A stretch of 64,000 nt of DNA from NCBI RefSeq assembly GCF_024346355.1, contig NZ_JAGQCU010000008.1:1-64000 (forward strand), given 5' to 3'. The translations under genes were made by a program, and so were the position numbers. This document shows, one piece after another, positions 8,561-17,147 of the stretch. The notes beneath the pieces were generated by a model, which saw only the letters and a list, made by a program, of their open reading frames with translations, made no database searches and was not told where the DNA came from. Positions within the stretch are counted from its first letter, which is position 1. Every line of letters starts with the position of its first letter. The stretch is from Cyanobium sp. ATX 6A2. GTDB taxonomy: Bacteria > Cyanobacteriota > Cyanobacteriia > PCC-6307 > Cyanobiaceae.

Positions 8561-10180
8561 TCAGCGCGAGGCCCGATCCCGCAGGGCCGGCACGTAGGGG
8601 ATCAGGCCCTTGGCGCAGGCTTCCAGCTGCACCTCCAGCGGCAGGCTGCGCACATCAAGGATGAAGCCATCCACCTCCACCATCCAGGCCAGGGGCGAGT
8701 CGTCCAGCTGGCTGGGCAGGGTCCAGTCGGGAGAGAAGGGGGCGATGCGCAGCAGGTCGCGCACCGTCTTGGAATGGGCCTGGCCGGTGCCGGCGGAGAC
8801 GCCGAAGTGCTCGTAGATCTGCGTTGGTTTGCAGTGGGGTGTCTGGGACTTGTCGAACAGGAAGTTGGCGCTGCCGATGGCGTGCACCAGGCCGGCGCAC
8901 CAGGACGGTTCCCGACCGCCCAGCAGGGGTGAGGGCCGTTTGCGCGCCAGGGCCGCCACCGCCGCGTGGATCAGCTGGCGGTATTCCCCATTGAGATGGC
9001 TGGCGCAAAAACCATCGATCGATGCCAGCAAGCTGGTGACCTTGGGCTGCAGCGCCGCGGGCACCTTCAGCGACCGCGGCGCCGTCTCGGCGAACCGGGC
9101 AAGGTCAGCCTCCAGCTGTGGGTCTGGTGACTGGATGACCTCCGTCGCCACGCCGATCGTCACCGGCACCTCCATGGCGCCGACCGGCACCCGGAAGCGG
9201 CGGCGGCGCACGTTGGGCCCAGCCCAGCAGCGGGCCAGATCGGGCTCCGAATCGAGCCACTGCGTGAGGGCCCCTGCCACTACCTCCAGCTGGGCCAGAT
9301 CGGCCCGGGTGGGCGGCGCCAGCCCCAGATCGGGCTGCACCAGCATCACGGTGGGGTAGGCGTCTCCCTTGGCCACAGGCCAGCCATGGCGCTGGATCTC
9401 TTCCAGAAAGGCCGGGGGCATGGCCCGCTTGGACTCGAAGTTGAGGGCCCGATGGGGCGGGGCCGCTTCCATCACCTCCAGCCCCTCAGTCTCGACGCGT
9501 TCCGCCAGGTCCACATAGCGGTCGTAATCCGCCACCGATTGGAACAGGATCACGCCGTAGTTCTCGCGGTTCTGGCCGATCACACAGCCAACCCAGCCTT
9601 TGATGCGCAGGGCCGCACAACTCACGGTGAACAGGTGGCCGTCGCTGGGCAGGTGCTGCCACGGCCGCCGTTCATAGAGGGCCGCCGCAGCCTTGAAGAA
9701 GCTGGCCACCTCCTCAGGGGTGACATCGGCGGTGAGGTAGGTCGACAGTCCCCCCAGACCAGGCTCCCCCTCGGCCCCAGCCATGTGCTCCCGCAGGCTG
9801 CTGGTGGCGTGATCGAGCCGGGGCGTGTCCCCCCGGGTGACCATCACACCCGGCAGCAGGGGCGGCACCAGCTTCAGCAGCCGGGAGCTGCCCACCACCA
9901 CCCGCCGGGGCAGGCCCGGCACGCAGGGCGACTGGGGCTCCTCGATCGCCATCTCGATCGCGGGTTCCAGCGCCTCCAACGGGCGATCGGGATGACCGAC
10001 GGCAGAACCGCGGATGCGGCCGCTGGCCTCCATCACCATCGCCAGCAGCGGGCGCACGGGCTGCCCGTCATCCCCCGGCACAAACGCAGGCATCGGTGCC
10101 AGACCGATCTCCCAGACATCACCCCCGGAAGGCTGACCGAAGCCGCTGGGGCGATGACGATGTCGGGCCATGGACGCCAT
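8561..10180 (-). CDS. Conserved protein of unknown function, DUF6398-like C-terminal part
   Basis: The 539-residue product has no obvious signal peptide or membrane segment. Its N-terminal third contains WEIGLAPMPAFV and LLAMVMEASGRIRGS followed by an acidic PAIEMAIEEP segment. The middle contains a WVGCVIGQNRENYGV stretch. The last 140 residues, with WCAGLVHAIGSANFLFDKSQ and CKPTQIYEHFGVSAGT, resemble a small helical domain I know as DUF6398 and often seen at the end of longer plant and bacterial proteins; the name is from memory. ATG at 10171 is an alternative start. It stands alone, convergent with chlM with no spacer, and codon use looks native. No enzymatic motif is recognised. Confidence 0.65.
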   Translation of the reverse strand: MASMARHRHRPSGFGQPSGGDVWEIGLAPMPAFVPGDDGQPVRPLLAMVMEASGRIRGSAVGHPDRPLEALEPAIEMAIEEPQSPCVPGLPRRVVVGSSRLLKLVPPLLPGVMVTRGDTPRLDHATSSLREHMAGAEGEPGLGGLSTYLTADVTPEEVASFFKAAAALYERRPWQHLPSDGHLFTVSCAALRIKGWVGCVIGQNRENYGVILFQSVADYDRYVDLAERVETEGLEVMEAAPPHRALNFESKRAMPPAFLEEIQRHGWPVAKGDAYPTVMLVQPDLGLAPPTRADLAQLEVVAGALTQWLDSEPDLARCWAGPNVRRRRFRVPVGAMEVPVTIGVATEVIQSPDPQLEADLARFAETAPRSLKVPAALQPKVTSLLASIDGFCASHLNGEYRQLIHAAVAALARKRPSPLLGGREPSWCAGLVHAIGSANFLFDKSQTPHCKPTQIYEHFGVSAGTGQAHSKTVRDLLRIAPFSPDWTLPSQLDDSPLAWMVEVDGFILDVRSLPLEVQLEACAKGLIPYVPALRDRASR

Positions 10181-10240
10181 GGGCAGCTGGGGGCATTGTC
10201 TCCCCCTTCAACGTCCGGAGGCCACCGCACCGTGGTGCGA

Positions 10241-10933
10241 TCAGCGGCCCGGCCGCACCATTCGGAAGGTGAGGTTCAGCCGTTGCCGTTGGACCCGCAA
10301 CTGGCGGGGCACGGCGTGCTGCCACCACAGCTGGCTGGGCGGCTCCATCAGAAGTAGGTCGCCGTGGGCCAGCGCGAGGTTGAAGGGGGTGCAGGGGCTG
10401 GCTGCGGTGTGGTCGCTCGCCGTGGGGTAGCCCTCGGGCGGCGGCAGGGCGGGGGGCCTGCGCGGGCTGGTCCGCGGCCGCAGGCGGAAGTCCCGGGAGG
10501 TCCCCAGGCTGAGGGAGGCGATCGGCGCGGCGGGGTCCAGCTCGGGCTCGTCATCGGCGTGCCAGCCCATGGCGTCGCGCCCGTGGCGGTAGCGGTTGAG
10601 CAGCAGGGAGTTGAAGCGCCAGCCGCAGAGGGCCTCCAGCTCCTGGCGCAGCTGCGCGGCGGCGGACGACCAGGGCTCGGGCACGTTCTCCAGGCCGCTG
10701 TAGCGGTAGCCGCAGCCCGGGTCGGCCATCCAGCAGGTGAGCCGCGGCAGCGGGTGGCGCCGGCCGTAGAGGGTGATGGCCTCCTGCTTCCAGGGCACCT
10801 CGGCGGCCAGCTGCCGCTCCAGGGTCTCGGCCCGCTCTGGCGTCAGCCAGGCGCTCCAGTGGCGCAGGCGCAGCCCAGGCCGCTCGATGCGTCGACCGGG
10901 CGCTGCGCCGGCAGGGGCCACGGCCTCAGCCAT
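10241..10933 (-). CDS. AlkB-like 2-oxoglutarate/Fe(II) dioxygenase
   Basis: The 230-residue product fits the AlkB family, which removes alkyl groups from nucleic-acid bases using Fe(II), oxygen and 2-oxoglutarate. Visible landmarks are LTCWMADPGCGYRYSG, NRYRHGRDAMGWHADDE with iron ligands His125 and Asp127, SLSLGTSRDFRLR, the third ligand His206 in WWQHAVPR, and Arg218/Arg224 in RQRLNLTFR for the co-substrate. About 25 Pro/Ala/Ser-rich residues are inserted near 158-183. The pattern is closest to the ABH2/ABH3-type branch. The start ATG overlaps the end of the upstream pseudouridine-synthase-like gene by eight bases, so both are probably one transcript. Confidence 0.85.
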   Translation of the reverse strand: MAEAVAPAGAAPGRRIERPGLRLRHWSAWLTPERAETLERQLAAEVPWKQEAITLYGRRHPLPRLTCWMADPGCGYRYSGLENVPEPWSSAAAQLRQELEALCGWRFNSLLLNRYRHGRDAMGWHADDEPELDPAAPIASLSLGTSRDFRLRPRTSPRRPPALPPPEGYPTASDHTAASPCTPFNLALAHGDLLLMEPPSQLWWQHAVPRQLRVQRQRLNLTFRMVRPGR

Positions 10934-11969
10934 CGTTGGGTCCCAGCAGGTCGGATGGCAGGGGCGCCTCCAGCTCCAGCACCCCGCCCTCCGGGGTGGG
11001 CAGCCGCAGCCGGTGGGCGTGCAGCCGGTAGCCGCCATCGCCCGGCAGCGCCTCAGCGCTGGCCATGCCGCCGCGGCGGTAGAGCGGATCGCCCAGCAGT
11101 GGCGCCCCGGCGGCGGCGGCGTGGATGCGGATCTGGTGGGGACGGCCTGTGGCGATCGCCACTTCCACCAGCCAGGCCTCAGCAGCCTGGTCGTCCCGAC
11201 CGCAGCCCTCGCCGCCGCGCCGCAGGAGCCGCAACCTGCTGCGGGCCGGCAGGGCCGAGGGATCCTGCGACTCGGCCGCAGCCCACACCTGGCCGAGCAA
11301 GGCATGGGACCGGCGGCCGATCGGCGTGGTGAGATCGAGGCTGGTGCCGGGCAGCAGCGCCAGCAGCGGCGAGCCGGGGGCGGGGGGCTGCAGCAGGGCT
11401 CGGTAGGTCTTGCGGCAAGGCGCAGCGTCGGCACGGGCGGGCGCGGCGGTGCTCTCCCGCAGCAGGGCACTCAGCCAGGCACGGCTGGCAGGACGGCGGG
11501 CGCAGAGCAGCAGGCCGGAGGTGAAGCGGCCCAGGCGGTGCACCGGGCGGGGCAGGCCGGCGGCGCCGTCCAGCTCAGCTGCGGCCAGCTGGTGCTCGAT
11601 CTGGCGCAGCAGGGTGTGCTCGAGAAAGCCGCCGGCGGGCAGCACCGGCAGGCCGCTGGGTTTGTTGAACACCACCAGGTCGCCGTCATCGACCAGGGGG
11701 CCGGGCAGCACCGGCACGGCGGGTTCGTGCCAGGGGGGCCGATGCCAGCTCAGCCGATCGCCGGCTGCGAGGACCACATCGGCCCGGAGCTGCTGGCCGT
11801 TCCTGCAGATCTCGCCGGCGGCGAGCCGCTGCCGCCACACGTCCTGATCCGAATGCCGGTAGCAACCGGCGTAGAAGGCGCTCACCGCCAGGCCGGTTGC
11901 CTCGGGGCCCATCCGATCGCGGTAGGTGTGGCCAGCGTTGATGGCCGCCGGTAGCCAACGGGCCTGCAC
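10926..11969 (-). CDS. RluA-family pseudouridine synthase homologue lacking the catalytic Asp
   Basis: The 347-residue protein follows the RluA/RluD layout: an N-terminal RNA-binding-like part (residues 1-80), LVVFNKPSGLPVLP at about 98-111, the active-site motif at about 142-156, and GRPHQIRIHAAAAGAPLLGDPLY towards the end. In the active-site motif the sequence is RPVHRLGRFTSGLLL, where the family has HRLDR; the codon is GGC, so the universally used catalytic Asp is Gly at residue 147. I recall plant and cyanobacterial homologues with HRLGR, so this may be a conserved variant and not decay. Whether it makes pseudouridine or only binds RNA is open. It overlaps the AlkB-like gene. Confidence 0.8.
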   Translation of the reverse strand: MQARWLPAAINAGHTYRDRMGPEATGLAVSAFYAGCYRHSDQDVWRQRLAAGEICRNGQQLRADVVLAAGDRLSWHRPPWHEPAVPVLPGPLVDDGDLVVFNKPSGLPVLPAGGFLEHTLLRQIEHQLAAAELDGAAGLPRPVHRLGRFTSGLLLCARRPASRAWLSALLRESTAAPARADAAPCRKTYRALLQPPAPGSPLLALLPGTSLDLTTPIGRRSHALLGQVWAAAESQDPSALPARSRLRLLRRGGEGCGRDDQAAEAWLVEVAIATGRPHQIRIHAAAAGAPLLGDPLYRRGGMASAEALPGDGGYRLHAHRLRLPTPEGGVLELEAPLPSDLLGPNDG

Positions 11970-11978
11970 CAGCCGCCG

Positions 11979-12761
11979 CTACTCCACCAACCCATTTTCG
12001 AGGGCATAGCGCACCAGTTCGGTGCGGCTGGAGGTGCCGGTCTTGATGAACAGGCGGCTCACGTACTTCTCCACGTTGCGGATCGAGGTCTCCAGGCGGC
12101 GGGCGATCTCCTTGTTCATCAGCCCCTCGGCCACCAACTGCAGCACCGAGGCCTCCCGCGGCGTGAAGCTGATTCCGGGGGTGGCGGCGGCGGGCTTTTT
12201 CGCCGAGCCGCCCGTGGCCAGCAGGGAGCGGATCTCGGTGATCTGGCGGGCCATCTGGCCGATGTCGGCGTCGGCGAAGCGGGCGGCTTCGGCCAGCAGG
12301 CGCTCCTGGCGGCGCACGGCGTTGCGCACCCGGGCCACCAGTTCGTCGGGGTCGAAGGGCTTGGGGATGTAGTCGTCGCAGCCGGCCTGGAAGCCGGCGA
12401 TGCGGTCGGCGGTCATGCCCTTGGCGGTGAGGAAGATCACCGGCGTACCGCCCAGGCGCTCGTCGGCCCGCAGCTTCTTGAGCAGGCCGTAGCCGTCGCA
12501 GCGGGGCATCATCACGTCGCTGATCACCACATCGGGCAGCAGGTCCTGGGCCTTCTGCCAGCCCTCCTCGCCGTCGGCGGCGGTGGTCACCGCGAAGCCC
12601 TCATCCTCCAGATAGGCCGTGACGGCCGTGCGCAGGCCGGGCTCGTCGTCGACCAGCAGCAGGCGGATCGGGGTGGGGGGGCTGGTCTCGGCCGCCTCGG
12701 CGGCGGCGTCCGCCCCAAGGTCCTCGGCGGCCTGGGGGCTGGTGGTGGGGTCGGTGCTCAT
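11979..12761 (-). CDS. NarL/LuxR-type response regulator
   Basis: The 260-residue protein has an acidic, low-complexity N-terminal tail of about 30 residues, a receiver domain (about 31-150) with LLLVDDE, phospho-acceptor Asp82 in ISDVMMP, Thr112 and Lys134 in IPKPF, a linker, and a C-terminal LuxR-type helix-turn-helix (about 195-260) with FTPREASVLQLVAEGLMNKEIA. It should be a DNA-binding transcription factor controlled by phosphorylation; no histidine kinase is in the window. ATG at 12761 is chosen because the frame upstream is only compositional. In picocyanobacteria a protein of this type is part of the conserved set and related to plastid Ycf29; that assignment is from memory. Confidence 0.85.
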   Translation of the reverse strand: MSTDPTTSPQAAEDLGADAAAEAAETSPPTPIRLLLVDDEPGLRTAVTAYLEDEGFAVTTAADGEEGWQKAQDLLPDVVISDVMMPRCDGYGLLKKLRADERLGGTPVIFLTAKGMTADRIAGFQAGCDDYIPKPFDPDELVARVRNAVRRQERLLAEAARFADADIGQMARQITEIRSLLATGGSAKKPAAATPGISFTPREASVLQLVAEGLMNKEIARRLETSIRNVEKYVSRLFIKTGTSSRTELVRYALENGLVE

Positions 12762-12781
12762 GGCAGTCAGTCTGCAGATCC

Positions 12782-13315
12782 TCAGCGGGCCCGTCCAGGC
12801 AGCACCTGCTCGGATTCCGGCAGGGTGCCGCTGTAGCCCAGCTCCCGGGCCAATCCGCCCAGCGCGGCGGGGTCGCGGCCCGCCTGCTCGGGGTGACACA
12901 CGGCCCACCACACCAGGTGATCGAGGCGGTTGACGGGCGTGACCAGGCCCCCGGGGTTGAGCTCGCGCACGATCCAGCGGTCGCCTTCGCGGGTCATGCG
13001 CAGGGGGGCGGTGGCGGAGCAGTTCAGGGTGTCGGCGGAGAGGCTCACCTCATGGCCGTGCTGCTGCCAGAGCTGCACGCGGCGCACATCGGCGCTGGCC
13101 GGATCGCTGCGCACGCCGTACACAGCGAGCACCCGCAGGCCCTGGGGGCTGGGCCGCTCCTCGAGCACCACCAGCCCGGGCGGCCGCTCCGGTGGCGCCT
13201 TGGGCGCCGCGCCAACCGGCGGCGCCGCTGCCAGCAGGATCGGGGCCAGCAGGGCAGGCCGCAACAGGCGCCAGGGCAGCTGTGGGCGCCAGGGCAGCAG
13301 GGGGCTTGTCAGCAT
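12782..13315 (-). CDS. Hypothetical exported protein
   Basis: The 177-residue product starts with a positively charged and hydrophobic stretch (about residues 10-36) ending in PPVGAAP, which looks like a cleavable signal peptide. The rest contains GLVVLEERPSPQGLRVLAVYG and a WIVRELNPGG segment. No family is recognised. It sits between the response regulator and the divergent cysteine desulfurase gene, only 21 bases from the latter's start. The role is unknown. Confidence 0.6.
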   Translation of the reverse strand: MLTSPLLPWRPQLPWRLLRPALLAPILLAAAPPVGAAPKAPPERPPGLVVLEERPSPQGLRVLAVYGVRSDPASADVRRVQLWQQHGHEVSLSADTLNCSATAPLRMTREGDRWIVRELNPGGLVTPVNRLDHLVWWAVCHPEQAGRDPAALGGLARELGYSGTLPESEQVLPGRAR

Positions 13316-13336
13316 GGGCCGCAGGCATCCACCGCC

Positions 13337-14473
13337 ATGCTCGCCTATCTCGACCACCAGGCCAGCACGCCCTGCGATCCGGCCGTGCTCACGGCGATGG
13401 CGCCCTGGTGGAGCGAACAGTGCGCCAACCCCTCCAGCCGCGGCCACCGGCCCGGCCTCAGCGCCGCCGCCGCCGTGGAGCGGGCTCGCGCTCAGGTGGC
13501 GGCCGCCCTGGGGACCGAGCCGGGCTGGGTGGTGTTCACCAGCGGCGCCACCGAGGCCAACAACCTGGCGCTCAAGGGGGTGGCCGAGGCGGCCCTGGAG
13601 CGCGGCGAGCGGCGGCGCACCCTGGTCAGCCTGGTGATCGAGCACCGGGCGGTGCTCGATCCCCTGCACTACCTGGAGCGCCACGGCTTCCCGCTGCGCC
13701 TGCTGCCGGTGGACGGCGGCGGCCTGGTGGATCTGGAGGCCCTGGAGGCGGCCCTCAGCCCCGACGTGCTGCTGGTCAGCGTGATGGCCGCCAACAACGA
13801 GATCGGCGTGCTGCAGCCGATCGCGGCGATCGCCCGCCTCTGCCGCCGGCACGGCGTGTTGCTGCACGTGGACGCCGCCCAGGCCGCCGGCCACATCCCC
13901 CTGGCGATGGCGGAGCTGGGGGTGGATCTGCTCAGCCTCAGCGGCCACAAGTGCTACGGGCCCAAGGGGGTGGGGGCGCTGCTGGTGCGGCCGGGCCTGC
14001 CCCTGGCGGCCCAGATCCACGGCGGCGGCCAGGAGGAGGGGCGGCGGGCCGGCACCGTGGCGGTGCCGCTGGTGGTGGGGCTGGGGGAAGCCCTGGCGCG
14101 GGCCGTGGCCGATCAGGGCGAGCGGGCCGGCCGGCTTGGCGGCCTGCGCGACCGGCTCTGGAGCGATCTGGAGGCGATCGGCGGCATCGCCCGCAACGGC
14201 GCCGCCGCACCGCGGCTGGCCCACAACCTCAACCTCACCGTGGCCGGCGTCGACGGCGCCGCCCTGCACCGGCTGCTGCGCCGCTCGATCGCCGTGAGCA
14301 GCGGCTCGGCCTGCAGCCAGGGCTCCCCCTCCCACGTGCTGGCGGCCCTGGGCCGCAGCCGGGCCGAGGCCGCCGCCTCGATCCGCTTCGGGCTGGGGCG
14401 CGGCACCACGGCGGTCGAGATCGCGCTGGCGATCACCGCGGTGCGGGAGGCCGTGGGCCAGCTCCGGGGCTGA
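13337..14473 (+). CDS. Cysteine desulfurase, NifS/IscS family
   Basis: This PLP enzyme takes sulfur from cysteine for Fe-S clusters and other thio-cofactors. The 378-residue protein begins with YLDHQASTP, has FTSGATEANN at about 67-76, the PLP Asp in HVDAAQAAG, the PLP-binding Lys205 in SLSGHKCYGPKG, and the catalytic Cys326 in SSGSACSQGSPSHVL. The mobile Cys loop is of the NifS/IscS type. ATG at 13337 gives the standard N-terminus. No iscU or suf gene is next to it. The downstream membrane protein begins 38 bases later. Confidence 0.92.
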   Translation: MLAYLDHQASTPCDPAVLTAMAPWWSEQCANPSSRGHRPGLSAAAAVERARAQVAAALGTEPGWVVFTSGATEANNLALKGVAEAALERGERRRTLVSLVIEHRAVLDPLHYLERHGFPLRLLPVDGGGLVDLEALEAALSPDVLLVSVMAANNEIGVLQPIAAIARLCRRHGVLLHVDAAQAAGHIPLAMAELGVDLLSLSGHKCYGPKGVGALLVRPGLPLAAQIHGGGQEEGRRAGTVAVPLVVGLGEALARAVADQGERAGRLGGLRDRLWSDLEAIGGIARNGAAAPRLAHNLNLTVAGVDGAALHRLLRRSIAVSSGSACSQGSPSHVLAALGRSRAEAAASIRFGLGRGTTAVEIALAITAVREAVGQLRG

Positions 14474-14511
14474 CACCGCGGGTATTGTCCCGCTCAGCAA
14501 CGCATCCGGCC

Positions 14512-15264
14512 ATGGCCCTCTTCCCCAACGGCCCTGGCCGCCTGCAGATCGGCCGGGCCGTGGAGGAGGGCTGGGCAGCCTTCATCCGCGCACCCTGGCC
14601 GTTTGTGCTGTTCACCCTGCTCACCGGCGCCCTGTCGCTGCTGTTCCAGTCGCTGGCCAGCCTCGACAGCCTGCCCGAGGCCAGTCAGCCGCCCCTGCCG
14701 GTGCAGGCCGTGGGCGCCCTGGTGGGAACGGTGGGCAGCGTGGTGGTGAGCCTGTGGGCCACGGTGGGGCTGGTGCGCGGCGCCTGGACGGCCCTGGCGG
14801 GCGGGCGGCCCGACTTCGCCACTTTCACCCGCTGGGACAGCGCCGCCGCCGGCCGGCTGCTGCTGCGCCAGCTCACCCTGGCGCTGGTGTTGCTGGTGCT
14901 GCTCGGGGTGGCGGCCCTGGTGGCCTTCGGCGCCGGCCAGCTGGCCAGTGCCCTGGCGGTGGTGCCGGCCGTTGTCGCCTTCCTGGTGCTGATCTACCTG
15001 CTGGTCAACCAGACCTTCCTGCCCCAGCTGGCCCTGCTGGAAGGGGACGGCCCCTTCGACACCCTCCAGCATGGCCGGCGGTTGGTGGATCCCCAGTGGT
15101 GGCAGGTGCTGCTGCTGCTGCTGGTGCAGGCCGCGATCGTGCTGATCGGGGCGCTGCTCTGCGGCGTGGGCCTGCTGGCGGCGGCGCCCCTGAGCCTGTG
15201 TGTGGCCACCGCCGCCTACCGCCAGCTGTTCGGCACGGAAGACCGCACCGGCCTGGTGGGCTGA
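14512..15264 (+). CDS. Multi-pass membrane protein of unknown function
   Basis: The 250-residue protein has about five to six hydrophobic segments: roughly 28-50, 67-92, 116-140, 143-165, and a long region at 195-230. The N-terminus LQIGRAVEEGWAAFIRAPWPFVLFTLL and the fold pattern recall a family of bacterial integral membrane proteins with repeated GW/AW entry motifs, but I cannot name it. It would sit in the plasma or thylakoid membrane. It is convergent with the DUF456-like gene. Confidence 0.65.
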   Translation: MALFPNGPGRLQIGRAVEEGWAAFIRAPWPFVLFTLLTGALSLLFQSLASLDSLPEASQPPLPVQAVGALVGTVGSVVVSLWATVGLVRGAWTALAGGRPDFATFTRWDSAAAGRLLLRQLTLALVLLVLLGVAALVAFGAGQLASALAVVPAVVAFLVLIYLLVNQTFLPQLALLEGDGPFDTLQHGRRLVDPQWWQVLLLLLVQAAIVLIGALLCGVGLLAAAPLSLCVATAAYRQLFGTEDRTGLVG

Positions 15265-15283
15265 GCGGGCCGCTCCTGGAGCG

Positions 15284-15853
15284 TCAGTGCCCCCAGGTGG
15301 TGAGCAACACAAATCCGCCCACCCCCAGCAGGGCCAGAACGGCCTGGGCCGCCCGGCTCACGAGCATCCCCGCCACCACCGCCAGGCCCACCAGCAGCGA
15401 GCGGCGCAGGCGCAGCAGCCCCAGCGGGCCCAGGGAGGTGGGGGCGGTGAGCAGCTCCCCCAGGCCGGCTCCCAGCAGCGGGCCCACCAGGGCCCCCAGC
15501 AGCGGCCCACCGAAGGGCAGGGCCGGCAGCAGGCCCAGCAACCCCACCAGCAGTCCCAGCCCGGCACCGATGTAGGCCCAGCGGGTGGCCTGCAGGCGGG
15601 CCGGGCCGAGCACCAGCCCCAGGGCGTCGGCACCCCAGCCGAGGGCCAGCAGCAGGCAGGCCAGGGCGAAGGCGGGCCAGCCGGTGCTCCAGCCCACCGC
15701 CCACAGCCACAGTCCCGCCCCCACCGGCAGCAGGGCCAGGCCGGGCAGCACCGGCAGCAGGCTGCCGGGAATCGCCAGCAGCTGGATCAGCAGGGCCCCC
15801 CACCAGAGCAGATCCTGAGAGCTGAGGCCGTCCATGGGGTTGCCCATCTCCAA
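15284..15853 (-). CDS. DUF456-like membrane protein
   Basis: The 189-residue product is nearly all hydrophobic, with about five membrane segments and repeated Gly-rich turns (GPLLGALVGPLLGAGLGE), which is the signature look of DUF456 proteins. A PGSLLPVLPGL motif near the N-terminus also fits. ATG at 15847 is an alternative start two codons in. The function of the family is unknown. It ends nine bases from rsmH, which lies upstream on the same strand. Confidence 0.7.
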   Translation of the reverse strand: MEMGNPMDGLSSQDLLWWGALLIQLLAIPGSLLPVLPGLALLPVGAGLWLWAVGWSTGWPAFALACLLLALGWGADALGLVLGPARLQATRWAYIGAGLGLLVGLLGLLPALPFGGPLLGALVGPLLGAGLGELLTAPTSLGPLGLLRLRRSLLVGLAVVAGMLVSRAAQAVLALLGVGGFVLLTTWGH

Positions 15854-15862
15854 TCCGCCTGC

Positions 15863-16816
15863 TCAGGGCCGCCGCCGCGCAATCCGCAGCTTGGCGCTGC
15901 GGCTGCGGGGGTTGGCCTCCGCCTCCTCGGCGCTGGCCACCAGCGGCTTGCGGGTGATGCGCTCCAGGCGCTCATCGCCCAGGAACGCCGTTTTCACGCG
16001 CCGGTCTTCGAGGGAGTGGAAGCTGATGATCGCCAGCAGCCCCCCCGGCTCCAGCCACGCGGGCGCCCTCTGCAACAACCTGTCCAACGCGCCCAGCTCG
16101 TCGTTCACGGCAATGCGCAGGGCCTGGAAGGTGCGCGTGGCCGGGTGAATGCGACCCCGACGCGCCGCCGGCGGGTAGCAACCGGCCACCAGGTAGGCCA
16201 GCTCCGCCGTGTTGCGCGGGCGGGCCGGATCAGCCCAGGGCCCCTGCTCCTGGACGCGCCGGGCGATGCGCCGCGACAGCCGCTCCTCGCCGTAGCCATA
16301 GATCAGATCGGCCAGCTCCCTCTCTGGCAGCCGATCGATCAGCTCACCGGCGGTCTCGCCGCCCTCCGGGTTCATGCGCATGTCGAGCGGGCCGGCCAGC
16401 CGGAAGCTGAAGCCCCGCGCCGCCACATCCAGCTGCGGACTGCTCACCCCCAGGTCGGCCAGCACAACCAGGGCCGGCTCCGGGGGCTGGTAGGCGGCGA
16501 AGTTGGCGGCCACGACCGCGGCCCGATCGCCGAACGGGGCCAGGCGCGCGGCGGCGGCGGCGCGGGCACTTGGGTCGTGATCCAGCCCCAGCACCCGCAG
16601 GCCGGGATGGGCCTCGAGCAGCAGGGCGCTGTGGCCGCCGCCGCCGAGGGTGCAGTCGATCAGCAGGCCGCCCTCAGGCCGCGCCGCCAGCAACTGCGCC
16701 AGGGGCGCCAAACCCGCCAGCAGCGGCTCGGCCAGCACGGGCCGATGGGCGAAGACCCCAGCAGCGTCAGGGGAGGGGGCGGCGGCGGTGATGGCTGGGG
16801 TGGTGGCATCGGCCAT
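15863..16816 (-). CDS. rsmH: 16S rRNA (cytosine1402-N4)-methyltransferase RsmH
   Basis: RsmH methylates C1402 of 16S rRNA in the decoding centre. The 317-residue protein has [10 protein letters not shown] near residue 24, the SAM-binding CTLGGGGHS at about 55-63, [28 protein letters not shown], and the late motifs [10 protein letters not shown] and [11 protein letters not shown]. All are standard. ATG at 16816 gives a normal length; the frame stays open far upstream over the antitoxin gene, which I consider chance. It is divergent from the vapB2 gene with 61 bases between starts. Confidence 0.93.
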   Translation of the reverse strand: MADATTPAITAAAPSPDAAGVFAHRPVLAEPLLAGLAPLAQLLAARPEGGLLIDCTLGGGGHSALLLEAHPGLRVLGLDHDPSARAAAAARLAPFGDRAAVVAANFAAYQPPEPALVVLADLGVSSPQLDVAARGFSFRLAGPLDMRMNPEGGETAGELIDRLPERELADLIYGYGEERLSRRIARRVQEQGPWADPARPRNTAELAYLVAGCYPPAARRGRIHPATRTFQALRIAVNDELGALDRLLQRAPAWLEPGGLLAIISFHSLEDRRVKTAFLGDERLERITRKPLVASAEEAEANPRSRSAKLRIARRRP

Positions 16817-16877
16817 GGGGCCATCCTCAACCCACACGGCGACGGTAGAATTCAGCCGGTTTTCTACCCTGGGGTCC

Positions 16878-17147
16878 ATGGGGATGAACATCAAGGACCC
16901 CGAGGTCCACGCCATGGCCCGGGAGCTGGCGGCCCGTCGCTCCACCACGGTGACCGACGCGGTGCGCCAGGCCCTGCGGGCGGAGCTGGAGCGCTCCCCC
17001 AGCCCGAACGGCCCTGGGGCCCTCGAGGCCAGAAAAGCCGTGATCCGCGCGATCTGTGCACGGGTCAGCGCCAGGCCCGGATGGCAGGGCCGCACCAGCA
17101 AGGAGCTGCAGGACGCCCTCTACGACGAGGACGGGCTGCCGACATGA
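16878..17147 (+). CDS. vapB: VapB-type antitoxin (module 2)
   Basis: The 89-residue protein starts [18 protein letters not shown], then [16 protein letters not shown], the same short DNA-binding pattern as the antitoxin at 7441-7710 but with different sequence. ATG at 16884 would also give a typical MNIKDPE start. The C-terminal part, ending in [11 protein letters not shown], should bind the toxin. Its TGA overlaps the ATG of vapC in ATGA, so the two are translationally coupled. The module is inserted between rsmH and ndhH. Confidence 0.85.
   Translation: MGMNIKDPEVHAMARELAARRSTTVTDAVRQALRAELERSPSPNGPGALEARKAVIRAICARVSARPGWQGRTSKELQDALYDEDGLPT

Noticed and set aside
13192-15264. A 690-codon open frame on the plus strand over the cysteine desulfurase and membrane protein genes.
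   Set aside because: Its translation before the membrane protein start is Gly/Arg/Pro/Ala-rich without motifs, while the desulfurase reads perfectly in another frame; only the last part is the real membrane protein gene.
15200-17034. A long plus-strand frame upstream of vapC2.
   Set aside because: It is antisense to the DUF456-like gene and rsmH, both well supported, and is Gln/Gly/Arg-rich; only its end (17144-17560) is the toxin.
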